NCBI RefSeq assembly: GCF_021545335.1
Contig: NZ_CP089312.1
Span: 6,510,001 to 6,574,000 of the forward strand
DNA length: 64,000 nucleotides
Direction: 5' to 3'
Source: Streptomyces sp. GQFP
GTDB lineage: Bacteria > Actinomycetota > Actinomycetes > Streptomycetales > Streptomycetaceae
The notes under the pieces were generated by a model. The model did not search any database. It had not been told where the DNA came from and worked only from the letters and a program-made list of their open reading frames with translations. The position numbers and the translations under genes were made by a program. Positions 1 through 8,144 of the stretch are shown here, piece after piece. How positions within the stretch are numbered: the stretch's first letter is position 1; the number at the start of each line of letters is the position of its first letter.

Positions 1-198
1 GTGGGGGGTGTCGCGTTGAAGACGCAGGCTGCTCGGCGGGATGGGGCGACCGTGTTTTTGGTGCCTGCGGCGGAGTGTTCGGATGCGGAGTCTGAGCTTC
101 CCAAGGGGTTGCGGTTGATTCCGGTGACGACGTTGAAGGGGGCGGTTGGGGCGTTGGTGGCGTTGTCGTCGGGGCAGGGGACTGTGCCTGGTTGTTGA
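1..198 (+). CDS. C-terminal fragment of PDZ/S16-type (YlbL-like) serine protease
   Basis: The frame is open from the first base and stops at 196-198, so only the last 65 residues are present and the true start lies outside the window. The tail includes ALKTQAARRDGATVFLVPA followed by an LPKGLRLIPVTTL stretch. This resembles the end of the Lon-like S16 domain of membrane-anchored YlbL/SepM-type PDZ proteases of Actinobacteria, where the 'KTQAAR..GA..FLVP' segment follows the catalytic Ser/Lys region. No catalytic residue lies inside the visible part, so the family call rests on this tail alone. A perfect hairpin terminator follows at 260-299. Confidence 0.5.
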   Translation: MGGVALKTQAARRDGATVFLVPAAECSDAESELPKGLRLIPVTTLKGAVGALVALSSGQGTVPGC

Positions 199-215
199 GC
201 ACGGTCGGTTCCTTG

Positions 216-259
216 GCTGCGGGCCGGTGGGGGCTTGTCGCGCAGTTCCCCGCGCCCCT
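216..259. repeat. Dispersed GC-rich hairpin repeat, copy 1 of 9
   Basis: Contains the core GCGCAGTTCCCCGCGCCCCT preceded by a GGGCCGGTGGGGGCTTGTC-type flank. The same element appears in intergenic gaps near 1477, 1626, 23506, 41044, 41114, 41184, 44752 and 46340. Its GGGGC/GCCCC ends and inner GCG/CGC segments can pair, so it may act as a weak terminator or mRNA 3' end. Confidence 0.75.
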
Positions 260-299
260 ACAGACTCCGGCCTGACTGCGTAGTCAGGCCGGAGTCTGT
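260..299. terminator. Perfect 18-bp stem hairpin terminator
   Basis: Arms 260-277 and 282-299 are perfectly complementary around a GCGT loop. It sits between the protease-like gene end and the LacI gene. Streptomyces terminators often lack a U tract, as here. Confidence 0.75.
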
Positions 300-406
300 G
301 GCTCTGATTCAGGCGGCGTCAATAGTCGTACACTGATTTCGACGTTTCTCTGACAGCGCAGTCCGACGACGCATACGGTGACGCATCCGGTGAGGAAGGG
401 GCTTCA

Positions 407-1450
407 GTGGCCGGTACTCAAGGTCGTGACGGCATCTCGCGGGCCCCGGCGACGAGTTCCGATGTCGCGCGCCTCAGCGGTGTCTCCCAGAAGACGGTCT
501 CGCGGGTGATGAACAACGAGCCGTACGTCCGTGAGGAGCTGCGCACGCGTGTCCTGCGGGCGGCCCAGCAGCTCGGGTACCGCCCCAACGGCGCGGCGCG
601 CAGCCTGACTTCGGGCCGGAGCCGGAGGCTAGGGGTCATCTCCCTGGGCGCCCGCCTGTACGGCCCCACGACCATGCTCGTCGCCATAGAGCGCTCGGCG
701 CGTCGGCTCGGTTACTCGGTCAGCGTCGCCCACACCACCGAGGACGACGAACACAGCACCGCCGAGGCCATCGACAGCCTCCTCGAACAGGGCGTCGACG
801 GCATCGTGCTGTCGGAGGCGATCGACGAGGGCAGCCCGGTCAAGGTCTGGCTGGACGTGCCGATTCTCACCATCGGCCGGTTTCCGGGGCTGGTCGCGGC
901 GCGGCGGATCCGCTCGGCGGAGAAGTCGGACCGCAGCGGGTATGTGGCGACGCGGCACCTCATCGACCTGGGGCACACCGAGATCCGGCATGTCTCGGGG
1001 CCCGGTCAGTGGTGGGCGTCCCGCGACCGCGCGGAGGGCTGGCGGTCGGCGCTGAGCGAGGCGGGTCTGCCTGTGGTCGAGCCCGTCGCGGGGGACTGGT
1101 CCTGCGCGAGCGGGTACGAGGCGGGGTTGCGGCTGGCGGACGACTCGGCGATGACCGCCGTGTTCGTCGCGAACGACGACATGGCGATCGGCCTGGTCAG
1201 GGCGTTGCACGAGCGGGGGCGGCGGGTTCCGGACGAGGTGAGTGTGGTGGGGATGGACGATATCCCGGCTGCCCGTTTCCAGCAGCCCGCGCTGACGACT
1301 GTGGCGCAGGACTTCGACGCGGTGGCGACGGAGGGGGTGGGGTTGCTGGTGGAGGAGATTGCGAACCCGGGGTCTGCGGAGCGGGTTCTGCGTGAGGTGG
1401 ATCCGCCGTTGGTGGTTCGGGAGTCGAGCGGGCGGCCTCGGGTGGGCTGA
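407..1450 (+). CDS. LacI-family transcriptional regulator
   Basis: A 347-residue DNA-binding repressor of the usual LacI length. Residues about 17-70 form the helix-turn-helix and hinge, with SSDVARLSGVSQKTVSRVMN and the hinge helix near YRPNGAARSL. The rest is a periplasmic-binding-like effector domain with the characteristic VFVANDDMAIGLVRAL and VVGMDDIPAARFQQPALTTV motifs. The GTG start is preceded by GAGGAAGGGG about 6 bases upstream. The inducer is unknown; members of this family usually sense a sugar and control a nearby transport operon, but none is adjacent here, so the target is likely elsewhere. No clear autoregulatory operator is assigned. Confidence 0.93.
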   Translation: MAGTQGRDGISRAPATSSDVARLSGVSQKTVSRVMNNEPYVREELRTRVLRAAQQLGYRPNGAARSLTSGRSRRLGVISLGARLYGPTTMLVAIERSARRLGYSVSVAHTTEDDEHSTAEAIDSLLEQGVDGIVLSEAIDEGSPVKVWLDVPILTIGRFPGLVAARRIRSAEKSDRSGYVATRHLIDLGHTEIRHVSGPGQWWASRDRAEGWRSALSEAGLPVVEPVAGDWSCASGYEAGLRLADDSAMTAVFVANDDMAIGLVRALHERGRRVPDEVSVVGMDDIPAARFQQPALTTVAQDFDAVATEGVGLLVEEIANPGSAERVLREVDPPLVVRESSGRPRVG

Positions 1451-1476
1451 GGGTGCCGTGGAGGGTTGTTGGTTTG

Positions 1477-1520
1477 CTGCGGGCCGGTGGGGGGCTGGTC
1501 GCGCAGTTCCCCGCGCCCCT
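1477..1520. repeat. Dispersed GC-rich hairpin repeat, copy 2
   Basis: Same core as at 216-259, including the CTGCGGGCCGGTGGGGGGCT flank. It lies just after the LacI gene stop. Confidence 0.75.
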
Positions 1521-1625
1521 GATGGGGCCTGCGGCCCCGTCAGGGGGTGCTGTTGAGCTGTGGCGGATTTCGGCGGTGCGTTGCTGGGAGTGCGGCGAGG
1601 GGGTGGTGGTTTGCTGCTGCGCCGT

Positions 1626-1658
1626 CGTGGCTGGTCGCGCAGTTCCCCGCGCCCCTTG
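1626..1658. repeat. Dispersed GC-rich hairpin repeat, copy 3
   Basis: A shorter copy, about 150 bases after copy 2, starting at the GGTCGCGCAGTTCCCC core and followed by a GGGGCCTGCGGCCCC-like extension. The two copies together fill most of the 260-base gap between the LacI gene and the convergent small gene at 1711. Confidence 0.7.
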
Positions 1659-1710
1659 GGGGCCTGCGGCCCCATCGGGGGCGATGCGTCGCGGATTTCG
1701 CCGTGTCCGC

Positions 1711-1902
1711 TTACGCGAGTTGCTGCTTCGGCGGTACCGACGCCAGGCGCAGGCCCACCTCTACGAGGGTCCAGCCGACCCGCGTGCGTAGGTCCGGTGT
1801 GGGGCGCTTGGCCGTGGCGGCGAGTCTGTGGGCGTCTGCCTCGGCTCGGAGGTCGGCGGCTCGGAGGTGGTGGAGGGCGAGGTAGGGCTCGGCGGGGTTC
1901 AT
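1711..1902 (-). CDS. Small hypothetical protein coupled to ArsR regulator
   Basis: A 63-residue protein starting MNPAEPYLALHHLRAADLRA and ending in a basic tail. Its ATG overlaps the stop of the ArsR-type regulator by four bases (ATGA), so translation is probably coupled. The sequence is rich in Ala, Leu and Arg with charged heptad-like spacing, suggesting one or two amphipathic helices. There is no membrane segment or signal peptide. I do not recognise a function. The coupling and coding character support a real gene, possibly a partner of the regulator. Confidence 0.7.
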   Translation of the reverse strand: MNPAEPYLALHHLRAADLRAEADAHRLAATAKRPTPDLRTRVGWTLVEVGLRLASVPPKQQLA

Positions 1903-2516
1903 CGGGCGCGTCCTCTCAGGTCGTGGGTCGGGAAGACATGGGTGTGGACGCGTACCGTCTCCGCTTCCGGGGTGCCCTCGGCCGGGGCCTGGGCGCGGTA
2001 GCTGTCGACGAGCTCGTGCATCCGGTGGATCAGGTCCAGGGCGGTCTCGGGTGTCAGCCGTAGCGTCATGTCGCTCAGGTCCGAGGAACGCCGCCATGCC
2101 TCGGACCAGTCGTTCGGGTTGCCCAGCCAGGTCGAGATCTCCCTGGTGTGGATGTTCGCGACCTCGTGGATGAACAGGTCGGCGGCGCCACGGACGGCCG
2201 GGTCGGGGTCCCTGTGCAGGGCGTCGTTGAACCGCACGCCCTCGTGCGCCGCCCGCCACCAGCGTTCCCGGCCCTTGCCGTGCTCGGGCGCGTCCTCGAT
2301 GAAGCCGTGCGCGGCGAGCTGCCTCAGGTGATAGCTGGTCGCGCCGCTCGACTCGCCCAGTTTCGCGGCCAGTTGGGAGGCGGTGGCGGGTCCGCTGCGC
2401 CGCAGCGTGGTCAGCAGCTGCATCCGCAGCGGATGGGCGAGACCACGCAGCGAGCGGGCGTCGAGTTCGACTACCTGGGGGGTCGGGGGGGTCGGGTCTT
2501 CGGGCTGCTCCGGCAT
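1899..2516 (-). CDS. ArsR-family winged-helix transcriptional regulator
   Basis: A 205-residue regulator. Residues about 15-95 form an ArsR-like winged helix, including LAHPLRMQLLTTLRRSGP, then ASQLAAKLGESSGATSYHLR (recognition helix). The C-terminal half is longer than in metal-sensing ArsR proteins and has no CxC metal motif, so this is probably not a metal sensor. The ATG at 2516 is the natural start; the frame stays open upstream but the added residues look non-coding. Repeated TTGCAAAG elements sit immediately upstream and are the best candidates for its own operator. It shares a strand with the upstream opuC operon but has its own promoter region. Confidence 0.88.
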   Translation of the reverse strand: MPEQPEDPTPPTPQVVELDARSLRGLAHPLRMQLLTTLRRSGPATASQLAAKLGESSGATSYHLRQLAAHGFIEDAPEHGKGRERWWRAAHEGVRFNDALHRDPDPAVRGAADLFIHEVANIHTREISTWLGNPNDWSEAWRRSSDLSDMTLRLTPETALDLIHRMHELVDSYRAQAPAEGTPEAETVRVHTHVFPTHDLRGRAR

Positions 2517-2518
2517 GC

Positions 2519-2567
2519 TTGCAAAGGTAGCCTTGCAAAGGAATAGTTGCAAGGGTTTCTTTGCAAC
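2519..2567 (-). promoter_or_regulatory. Clustered TTGCAAAG operator-like repeats upstream of arsR-type gene
   Basis: TTGCAAAGG occurs at 2519-2527 and, within CTTGCAAAGG, at 2532-2541. TTGCAAGGG follows at 2547-2555, and the inverted form CTTTGCAA at 2559-2566. All lie within 50 bases directly before the ArsR-type start. The spacing and orientation suggest binding sites for a winged-helix dimer, most simply autoregulation. This is an inference from position. Confidence 0.55.
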
Positions 2568-2602
2568 CACTCCTTTGTAGAGAGTGGGCCTATTCCACAG
2601 GC

Positions 2603-3574
2603 CTACTTCACAAACCCCTCCGCCCGCATCCAGTCCAACGCCACCTGATGCGGATCCTCCCCCTCCACATCCACCTTGGCGTTCAGCTCCTGGGCCACCG
2701 CGTTCGTCAGTTTCGCCGTCACCGGGTCGAGGATCTTCGTGATCGCCGGCCACTTCTTCAGGGTCTTCGAGTTGATCTCGGGGGCCGCGTTGTAGTTGGG
2801 GAAGAACTTGCGGTCGTCCGCCATCACCGCGAGGTTCATCGACTTGATGCGGCCGTCCGTCGTGAAGACCTCCCCGTATACGCAACTCCCCTTCGCCGCC
2901 TGCGTGTAGATGATCCCGGTGTCCATCTGCGTGATGTTCCCGGCGGGCAGGCTCATGCCGTACGCCTTCTCCATGCCCGGCAGACCGTCCGCGCGGTTGG
3001 CGAACTCGCCCTCCACGCACAGCGTCACCGCCTTGGGGCGGGTCGCCGCCAGCTCGGCCACCGCCGACAGAGTCTTCGTGCCGTACTCCTTGAAATTCGA
3101 CCGGTTCATCGCCAGGGCGTACGTGTTGTTCAGCGCCGACGGGGACAGCCACGTCAGTCCGCTCTTCAGGTCGGCGTCCCGTACCGCCTTCCACTGCTCG
3201 TGCGGGTCGGCGATCGGTTCGCTGTTGCCCTGGTACGTGATCCACGCGGTGCCCGTGTACTCGTACATGCCGTCCGCGTCGCCCTTCTTCACCGCCTCGC
3301 GGGCGCCGAACGAACCCTGGATGCCCGTACGGTCGAGCACGTCCGCGCCCGCCGCCTCGAAGGCGATGCCCATCATCGCGCCGAGGATCAGGTTCTCGGT
3401 GAACGACTTGGACGTCACCGTCAGTTGGGCGCCCTTCAACGGCTTCCCCTTGCCGATCGTGCCCGGTTCGACGTCGTCGACCATCGGGGAGCCGCTGGTC
3501 AGGCCGCAGCCGGGCGCCAGTGCCGCGAGGAGCACGCAACCGGCCACAGCCGGCCCAGCCCGCCCGCGCCGCAT
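2603..3574 (-). CDS. Glycine betaine/osmoprotectant ABC transporter substrate-binding lipoprotein (OpuCC/ProX type)
   Basis: A 323-residue substrate-binding protein. The N-terminus has an Arg-rich start, a hydrophobic segment and a lipobox-like LAALAPGC, predicting a membrane-anchored lipoprotein. The mature part carries the QAT-family signature TVTSKSFTENLILGAMM and later YEYTGTAWITY, typical of OpuAC/OpuCC proteins that bind choline, betaine or carnitine. The ATG shares one base with the stop of the preceding permease (TGATG). An adjacent GTG one codon earlier is an alternative start. It is the last gene of the four-gene importer operon. Confidence 0.9.
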   Translation of the reverse strand: MRRGRAGPAVAGCVLLAALAPGCGLTSGSPMVDDVEPGTIGKGKPLKGAQLTVTSKSFTENLILGAMMGIAFEAAGADVLDRTGIQGSFGAREAVKKGDADGMYEYTGTAWITYQGNSEPIADPHEQWKAVRDADLKSGLTWLSPSALNNTYALAMNRSNFKEYGTKTLSAVAELAATRPKAVTLCVEGEFANRADGLPGMEKAYGMSLPAGNITQMDTGIIYTQAAKGSCVYGEVFTTDGRIKSMNLAVMADDRKFFPNYNAAPEINSKTLKKWPAITKILDPVTAKLTNAVAQELNAKVDVEGEDPHQVALDWMRAEGFVK

Positions 3575-4455
3575 CACGTCCCCGCCTCCAACCCCCGTGG
3601 CCGCAGCAGCAGTTCGGCCAGCGAGGCCAGCCAGTCCACCAGCAGCGCCAGTACGACGGTCAGGATCGAGCCCAGCATCAGCACCGGCATCCGCTGGTTG
3701 GTGATCCCGGTCGTGATCAGCACCCCCAGCCCACCGCCCCCGCCGAACGTGGCCAGCGTCGCCGTCCCCACGTTCAGGACGAGCGCCGTCCGCACGCCCG
3801 CGAGGATCAGCGGTACCGCCAGCGGGAGTTCGACCCGGGCCAGCACCCACAGCGACGACATGCCGATGCCCCGAGCCGCCTCCAGGAGTGTCGGGTCGTT
3901 CGCCTTCAGGCCGGCGATGGTGTTCGACAGGACCGGCAGGACCGCGTACGCCACGATGCCGATCAGCGCCGCCTTCCGGCCGATGCCCAGCCAGATCACC
4001 AGCAGCGCCAACAGGCCGATCGCCGGGGTCGCCTGACCCATGTTGGCGACCGCCATCACCACCGGGGTCGCCCGCCGGAACGCCCTCCGCGTGAGCAGGA
4101 TGCCCAGCGGGATCGCGATGACCAGTACGAAGAACGTCGAGATCGCCGTCAGTTCGATGTGCTGCCAAAGGGCCTTCGACACCTGCCCGTTGGACAGCGC
4201 GTTCTCGGAGATCGCGTCCAGGTCGGCCTGCCGGAACCACAGCCAGGTCGCGAGCAGTACGAGGACCAGGACACCGGGCAGGATCGTCAGCTTCTGCCAA
4301 CTCAGCCTGACTGTGCGGGAGTTGACGGATGGGGGAGGGGTCGCCGGAGTCCCTCCGAGACCCGGTCCCGCCACCGCCTCCTCTCCTCCGCCTCCCTCTC
4401 CTCCCCCTCCCTCTCCTTCTTCCTCCGTCTCCGGATCCACCGTAGGAGTGGTCAC
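3574..4455 (-). CDS. Osmoprotectant ABC transporter permease (OpuCB/ProW type)
   Basis: A 293-residue inner-membrane permease with about six predicted helices. The N-terminal 40 residues are an unusual Glu/Gly-rich tail (a run of E and G near residues 10-30) before the first helix around residues 55-75. The coupling EAA loop reads EAARGIGMSSLWVLARVELP and contacts the ATPase. It is translationally coupled on both sides: its ATG overlaps the ATPase stop by four bases, and its stop shares a base with the binding-protein start. The acidic low-complexity tail is not typical of OpuCB and may be species-specific. Confidence 0.9.
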   Translation of the reverse strand: MTTPTVDPETEEEGEGGGGEGGGGEEAVAGPGLGGTPATPPPSVNSRTVRLSWQKLTILPGVLVLVLLATWLWFRQADLDAISENALSNGQVSKALWQHIELTAISTFFVLVIAIPLGILLTRRAFRRATPVVMAVANMGQATPAIGLLALLVIWLGIGRKAALIGIVAYAVLPVLSNTIAGLKANDPTLLEAARGIGMSSLWVLARVELPLAVPLILAGVRTALVLNVGTATLATFGGGGGLGVLITTGITNQRMPVLMLGSILTVVLALLVDWLASLAELLLRPRGLEAGT

Positions 4456-5696
4456 GCCCGCACCTCCCCTCCCTCTCCGTCCCCTTCCTGCTCGGCATGC
4501 GTCAGGTCCGTCCGTGCCGTCTCCAGGTCGTGCTGCGCCTCCACCGCCTCCAGCCGGTCGGCATCCAGGAGTTCGTGCACGGAGTTCATCAGTGTCTCTA
4601 TGTCGACGACGCCCTCGTACTCACCGTGCCGCCCGGTCACCGCGACCCGCCCCGCGTTGTCCGTCAGCACCGCCTCCAGCGCGTCCCGCAGGGTCGCGTC
4701 CCGGGTCACCGTGTCGGAGACCAGCGTCCCGGCGCGCGCCAGCGAACCCCGGGCCCGCATCAGGTCGCCCCGCCGCAGCCACTTGTACGGGCGGCGCCGC
4801 TTGTCGAGCAGCAGGATCTCGTTCGTACCGCTGGACCGGAGCTTGTTGAAGATGTCCTGGAGCGGGTCGTCGACGGCCACCGTCGGGTAATCGGTGATCT
4901 CCACATTTCGTACGCGGGTGAGGTTCAGTCGCTTCAGGGCCGCCCCCGCGCCCACGAACCCGGACACGAAGTCGTCGGCGGGGTTGGTGAGGATCGCCTC
5001 CGGGGTGTCGAACTGGGCGATGTGCGAGCGTTCGCGCAGGACCGCGATCCGGTCGCCCAGCTTGATCGCCTCGTCGAAGTCGTGCGTGACGAAGACGATC
5101 GTCTTGTGCAGCTCGTGCTGGAGCCGGATCAGCTCGTCCTGGAGGTGGTCCCGGGTGATCGGGTCGACGGCACCGAACGGCTCGTCCATCAGCAGGACCG
5201 GCGGATCGGCCGCCAACGCCCTTGCCACGCCCACCCGTTGCTGCTGACCGCCGGACAGCTGACGCGGATAGCGGTCGTGGAACTCGCCGGGGTCCAGGCC
5301 GACCAGGTCGAGCATCTCCTCCACCCGCGCCTTGATCCGTCCCGTCGGCCAGCCCGTCATCCTCGGGACAAGCGCGATGTTCTGGGCGACCGTCATGTGC
5401 GGGAAGAGCCCGGACGACTGGATCGCGTACCCGATCCTGCGGCGCAGCTTCACCGGGTCCATGTCGGTGACGTCCTCGCCGCCGATCCGGATCCGGCCGC
5501 CGCTCGGCTCGATCAGCCGGTTGATCATCTTGAGGGTCGTCGACTTCCCGCAGCCCGACGGGCCCACGAAGACGACGGTCTCGCCTGCCTTGATCTCCAT
5601 CGAGACGTTGTCCACGGCGGGCCGGGGACTCCCCGGATAGCGCTTGGTCAGACCCTCCAGCTCGATGGTGGCCCCATGGGAACTGGTCTCAGACAC
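4452..5696 (-). CDS. Osmoprotectant ABC transporter ATPase with CBS domains (OpuCA/ProV type)
   Basis: A 414-residue ATPase that energises the importer. Walker A is GPSGCGKSTT, the signature is LSGGQQQRVGVARALA, and Walker B is VLLMDEPFGAVD, followed by the H-loop VFVTHDFDEA. After about residue 260 come two CBS-like repeats. In OpuA/OpuC homologues this tail senses ionic strength or cyclic di-AMP; whether it does so here cannot be told from sequence. The C-terminus is acidic (EQEGDGEGGEV). It overlaps the upstream permease by 8 bases and the downstream permease by 4. Confidence 0.93.
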   Translation of the reverse strand: MSETSSHGATIELEGLTKRYPGSPRPAVDNVSMEIKAGETVVFVGPSGCGKSTTLKMINRLIEPSGGRIRIGGEDVTDMDPVKLRRRIGYAIQSSGLFPHMTVAQNIALVPRMTGWPTGRIKARVEEMLDLVGLDPGEFHDRYPRQLSGGQQQRVGVARALAADPPVLLMDEPFGAVDPITRDHLQDELIRLQHELHKTIVFVTHDFDEAIKLGDRIAVLRERSHIAQFDTPEAILTNPADDFVSGFVGAGAALKRLNLTRVRNVEITDYPTVAVDDPLQDIFNKLRSSGTNEILLLDKRRRPYKWLRRGDLMRARGSLARAGTLVSDTVTRDATLRDALEAVLTDNAGRVAVTGRHGEYEGVVDIETLMNSVHELLDADRLEAVEAQHDLETARTDLTHAEQEGDGEGGEVRA

Positions 5697-6342
5697 GGAT
5701 CCCCCTCGGAATCGTCAGCCGCCCGACGAGCACGTACGCCGCGTCGAACAGCAGCGCGAGCACGATGATCCCCAGCGTGCCGGCGAGGACCTGGTTCAGG
5801 GCGTTCTTGCTGCCCAGCGAGGCGATGCCCCGGAAGATCTCGTTGCCGAGCCCAGGCCCGGACGCGTACGCGGCGATGGCCGCGATGCCCATCAGCATCT
5901 GCGTCGAGACCCGGATTCCGGTCAGGATCGGCGGCCAGGCCAGTGGCAGCTCCACCCGCGCCAGTTGCGCCACGCGGGACATCCCGATGCCCCTCGCCGC
6001 GTCGACGAGCGACGGGTCGACACCGCGCAGGCCCACGATCGCGTTGCGCACGATCGGGAGGAGGCCGTAGAGGGTGAGGGCGATGACCGTCGGCGGCACG
6101 CCCAGGCCCACGATCGGGATCAGCAGGCCGATCATCGCGAGGGAGGGGATCGTCAGGATCGTCGACGTCGCCGTGGTCGCGAGGTTGCCCGCCCAGTCGC
6201 TGCGGTACGTGACGACGCCGAGCGTGATCCCGATGACCGTCGCCACGACCATGCACTGGAAGACGGCGCTGGCGTGCTGGAACGCGTCCGTGAGCAGCTG
6301 CTGATGGCGGTTTCCGAGGTACTCCCAGAAGTTCACCGCCAT
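5689..6342 (-). CDS. Osmoprotectant ABC transporter permease (OpuCD/ProW type), first gene of operon
   Basis: A permease of about 217 residues with five to six helices and the EAA-type loop DAARGIGMSRVAQLARVELP. It is the second membrane subunit of the heterodimeric channel. Start choice is unsettled. GTG at 6345, ATG at 6342 and GTG at 6336 are all in frame, and the GAAGGG at 6350-6345 is best spaced (8 bases) for the GTG at 6336. Only 11 bases separate it from the stop of the upstream Lrp-type regulator on the same strand, so the regulator and importer may be cotranscribed. Confidence 0.9.
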   Translation of the reverse strand: MAVNFWEYLGNRHQQLLTDAFQHASAVFQCMVVATVIGITLGVVTYRSDWAGNLATTATSTILTIPSLAMIGLLIPIVGLGVPPTVIALTLYGLLPIVRNAIVGLRGVDPSLVDAARGIGMSRVAQLARVELPLAWPPILTGIRVSTQMLMGIAAIAAYASGPGLGNEIFRGIASLGSKNALNQVLAGTLGIIVLALLFDAAYVLVGRLTIPRGIRV

Positions 6343-6353
6343 CACCCTTCAAC

Positions 6354-6830
6354 TCACTCGGTGTGTTCTGATGCCGCCTGCTCCACCAGCGGGATGATCC
6401 GCAGCGGAACGGGGTTCTCCATGACGATCGCCGTGGCGGCCCGGTCGATGCCATCAAAACCGACGACCCGGTCGATCACCCGCTGGAGATCGGCGTTCGA
6501 GCGCGCCACGAGCCGGCACAGCATGTCCCCGCTGCCGGTGGTCGTGTGCAGTTCCAGCACCTCCGGTACGGACGCCAAGTGGGCCCGTACGTCCGGCCCT
6601 TGCCCCTGCCGGATCTGGAGCGTCGCGAAGGCGGTGACCGGGTAGCCGAGGGCCGCCGGGTCCACCTGCGGCCCGAACCCCCGGATGACGCCATTCGAAG
6701 TAAGCCGGTCGAGCCGCGCCTGTGCCGTCCCCCGCGCCACTCCCAGCCGCCGGGACATCTCCAACACACCGATCCGCGGCTCCCGCGCGAGCAGCACGAT
6801 GATCCGCCCGTCGAGTTCGTCGATCGTCAC
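6354..6830 (-). CDS. Lrp/AsnC-family transcriptional regulator, divergent from hppD
   Basis: A 158-residue regulator of normal family length. The N-terminal HTH includes ELDGRIIVLLAREPRIG, then VLEMSRRLGVARGTAQARLD. The C-terminal RAM ligand domain has the TGSGDMLCRLVARSNADL signature. It starts at GTG 6830. The divergent neighbour is 4-hydroxyphenylpyruvate dioxygenase, and a comparable pairing is familiar in Streptomyces. It therefore probably controls tyrosine breakdown and itself. Tyrosine, phenylalanine or a keto acid is the likely effector, by inference. It sits immediately upstream of the osmoprotectant genes. Confidence 0.92.
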   Translation of the reverse strand: MTIDELDGRIIVLLAREPRIGVLEMSRRLGVARGTAQARLDRLTSNGVIRGFGPQVDPAALGYPVTAFATLQIRQGQGPDVRAHLASVPEVLELHTTTGSGDMLCRLVARSNADLQRVIDRVVGFDGIDRAATAIVMENPVPLRIIPLVEQAASEHTE

Positions 6831-6865
6831 AGCGGCCTCCCGAAGTCCTTCGAGCGGATGGTCAT

Positions 6866-6937
6866 CCTGTACAGAAAGCCCGGAGGTACAGGCCTACAGC
6901 TGAGCAGAATGTCCAGTCGCAGCGCAAACTGTTGCGC
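6866..6937. promoter_or_regulatory. Two inverted repeats in the Lrp/hppD divergent promoter region
   Basis: GCGCAA (6922-6927), ACTG, TTGCGC (6932-6937) is a perfect inverted repeat 31 bases before the hppD start. CCTGTAC (6866-6872) and GTACAGG (6886-6892) form a second pair with a 13-base spacer. Either could be the Lrp/AsnC operator. The first is the stronger candidate because of its perfect symmetry. Confidence 0.5.
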
Positions 6938-6967
6938 ATCTTGCGAGCCCGGGGCGACGCTTCACCT

Positions 6968-8113
6968 ATGACGCAGACCACACACCACACTCCCGACACC
7001 GCCCGGCAGGCAGACCCCTTCCCGGTCAAGGGAATGGACGCGGTCGTCTTCGCCGTGGGCAACGCCAAACAGGCCGCGCACTACTACTCCACGGCCTTCG
7101 GCATGCGGCTCGTCGCCTACTCCGGACCGGAGACGGGCAGCCGCGAGACGGCGTCGTACGTCCTGGAGAACGGCTCCGCCCGGTTCGTCTTCACCTCGGT
7201 CGTCAAGCCCGCCACCCCCTGGGGCCACTTCCTGGCCGGCCATGTGGCCGAGCACGGCGACGGCGTCGTCGACCTCGCCATCGAGGTCCCGGACGCCCGC
7301 GCCGCGTACGAGTACGCCGTCGGCCACGGCGCCCGCTCACTGGCCGAACCGTACGAGCTGAAGGACGAGCACGGCACCGTCGTACTCGCCGCCATCGCCA
7401 CGTACGGCCAGACCCGCCACACCCTCGTCGAGCGCACGGGGTACGACGGCCCGTACCTCCCGGGGTACGCGGCGGCGGCCCCCCTCGTCGAACCGCCCGC
7501 CCGGCGCACCTTCCAGGCGATCGACCACTGCGTGGGCAACGTCGAACTCGGCCATATGAACGAATGGGTCGGCTTCTACAACAAGGTCATGGGCTTCACG
7601 AACATGAAGGAGTTCGTGGGCGACGACATCGCCACCGAGTACAGCGCGCTGATGTCGAAGGTCGTCGCCGACGGGACCCTGAAGGTGAAGTTCCCGATCA
7701 ACGAGCCCGCCATCGCCAAGAAGAAGTCCCAGATCGACGAGTACCTGGAGTTCTACGGCGGCGCGGGCGTCCAGCACATCGCCCTCAACTCGAACGACAT
7801 CGTCGAGACTGTACGGACCATGCGGGCGGCCGGGGTCCAGTTCCTCGACACCCCCGACTCGTACTACGACACCCTGGGGGAGTGGGTCGGCGACACCCGC
7901 GTCCCCGTCGACACCCTCCGCGAGCTGAAGATCCTCGCCGACCGCGACGAGGACGGCTACCTGCTCCAGATCTTCACCAAGCCGGTCCAGGACCGTCCGA
8001 CCGTCTTCTTCGAGATCATCGAACGACACGGCTCGATGGGCTTCGGCAAGGGCAACTTCAAGGCCCTCTTCGAGGCGATCGAGCGGGAGCAGGACAAGCG
8101 CGGCAACCTGTAA
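6968..8113 (+). CDS. hppD: 4-hydroxyphenylpyruvate dioxygenase
   Basis: Converts 4-hydroxyphenylpyruvate to homogentisate, the second step of tyrosine catabolism, using Fe(II) and O2. At 381 residues it matches other Streptomyces HPPD enzymes. Metal ligands are visible as His in FQAIDHCVGNVELG, His in GVQHIALNSNDIV and Glu in PTVFFEIIERHG. The C-terminal helix and GFGKGNFKALFEAIE tail, conserved in the family, are present. The ATG at 6968 is chosen although the frame is open further upstream, because the extra residues are not family-like and cover the palindrome. Probably regulated by the divergent Lrp-type protein. Confidence 0.98.
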   Translation: MTQTTHHTPDTARQADPFPVKGMDAVVFAVGNAKQAAHYYSTAFGMRLVAYSGPETGSRETASYVLENGSARFVFTSVVKPATPWGHFLAGHVAEHGDGVVDLAIEVPDARAAYEYAVGHGARSLAEPYELKDEHGTVVLAAIATYGQTRHTLVERTGYDGPYLPGYAAAAPLVEPPARRTFQAIDHCVGNVELGHMNEWVGFYNKVMGFTNMKEFVGDDIATEYSALMSKVVADGTLKVKFPINEPAIAKKKSQIDEYLEFYGGAGVQHIALNSNDIVETVRTMRAAGVQFLDTPDSYYDTLGEWVGDTRVPVDTLRELKILADRDEDGYLLQIFTKPVQDRPTVFFEIIERHGSMGFGKGNFKALFEAIEREQDKRGNL

Positions 8114-8144
8114 CCGGCAATCTCTAACGGGCTGATGCCGGCGG

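Noticed and set aside
629..1675. Long open frame opposite the LacI gene and similar minus/plus shadows across the window
   Set aside because: High-GC genomes open frames opposite and beside real genes. These have implausible composition (Arg/Pro/Ala-rich), no family motif and conflict with clear genes.
1899..3539. A 546-residue frame covering the ArsR-type gene and part of opuCC
   Set aside because: Only the last 205 residues read as a regulator; the upstream part is the antisense-like frame of the substrate-binding gene.
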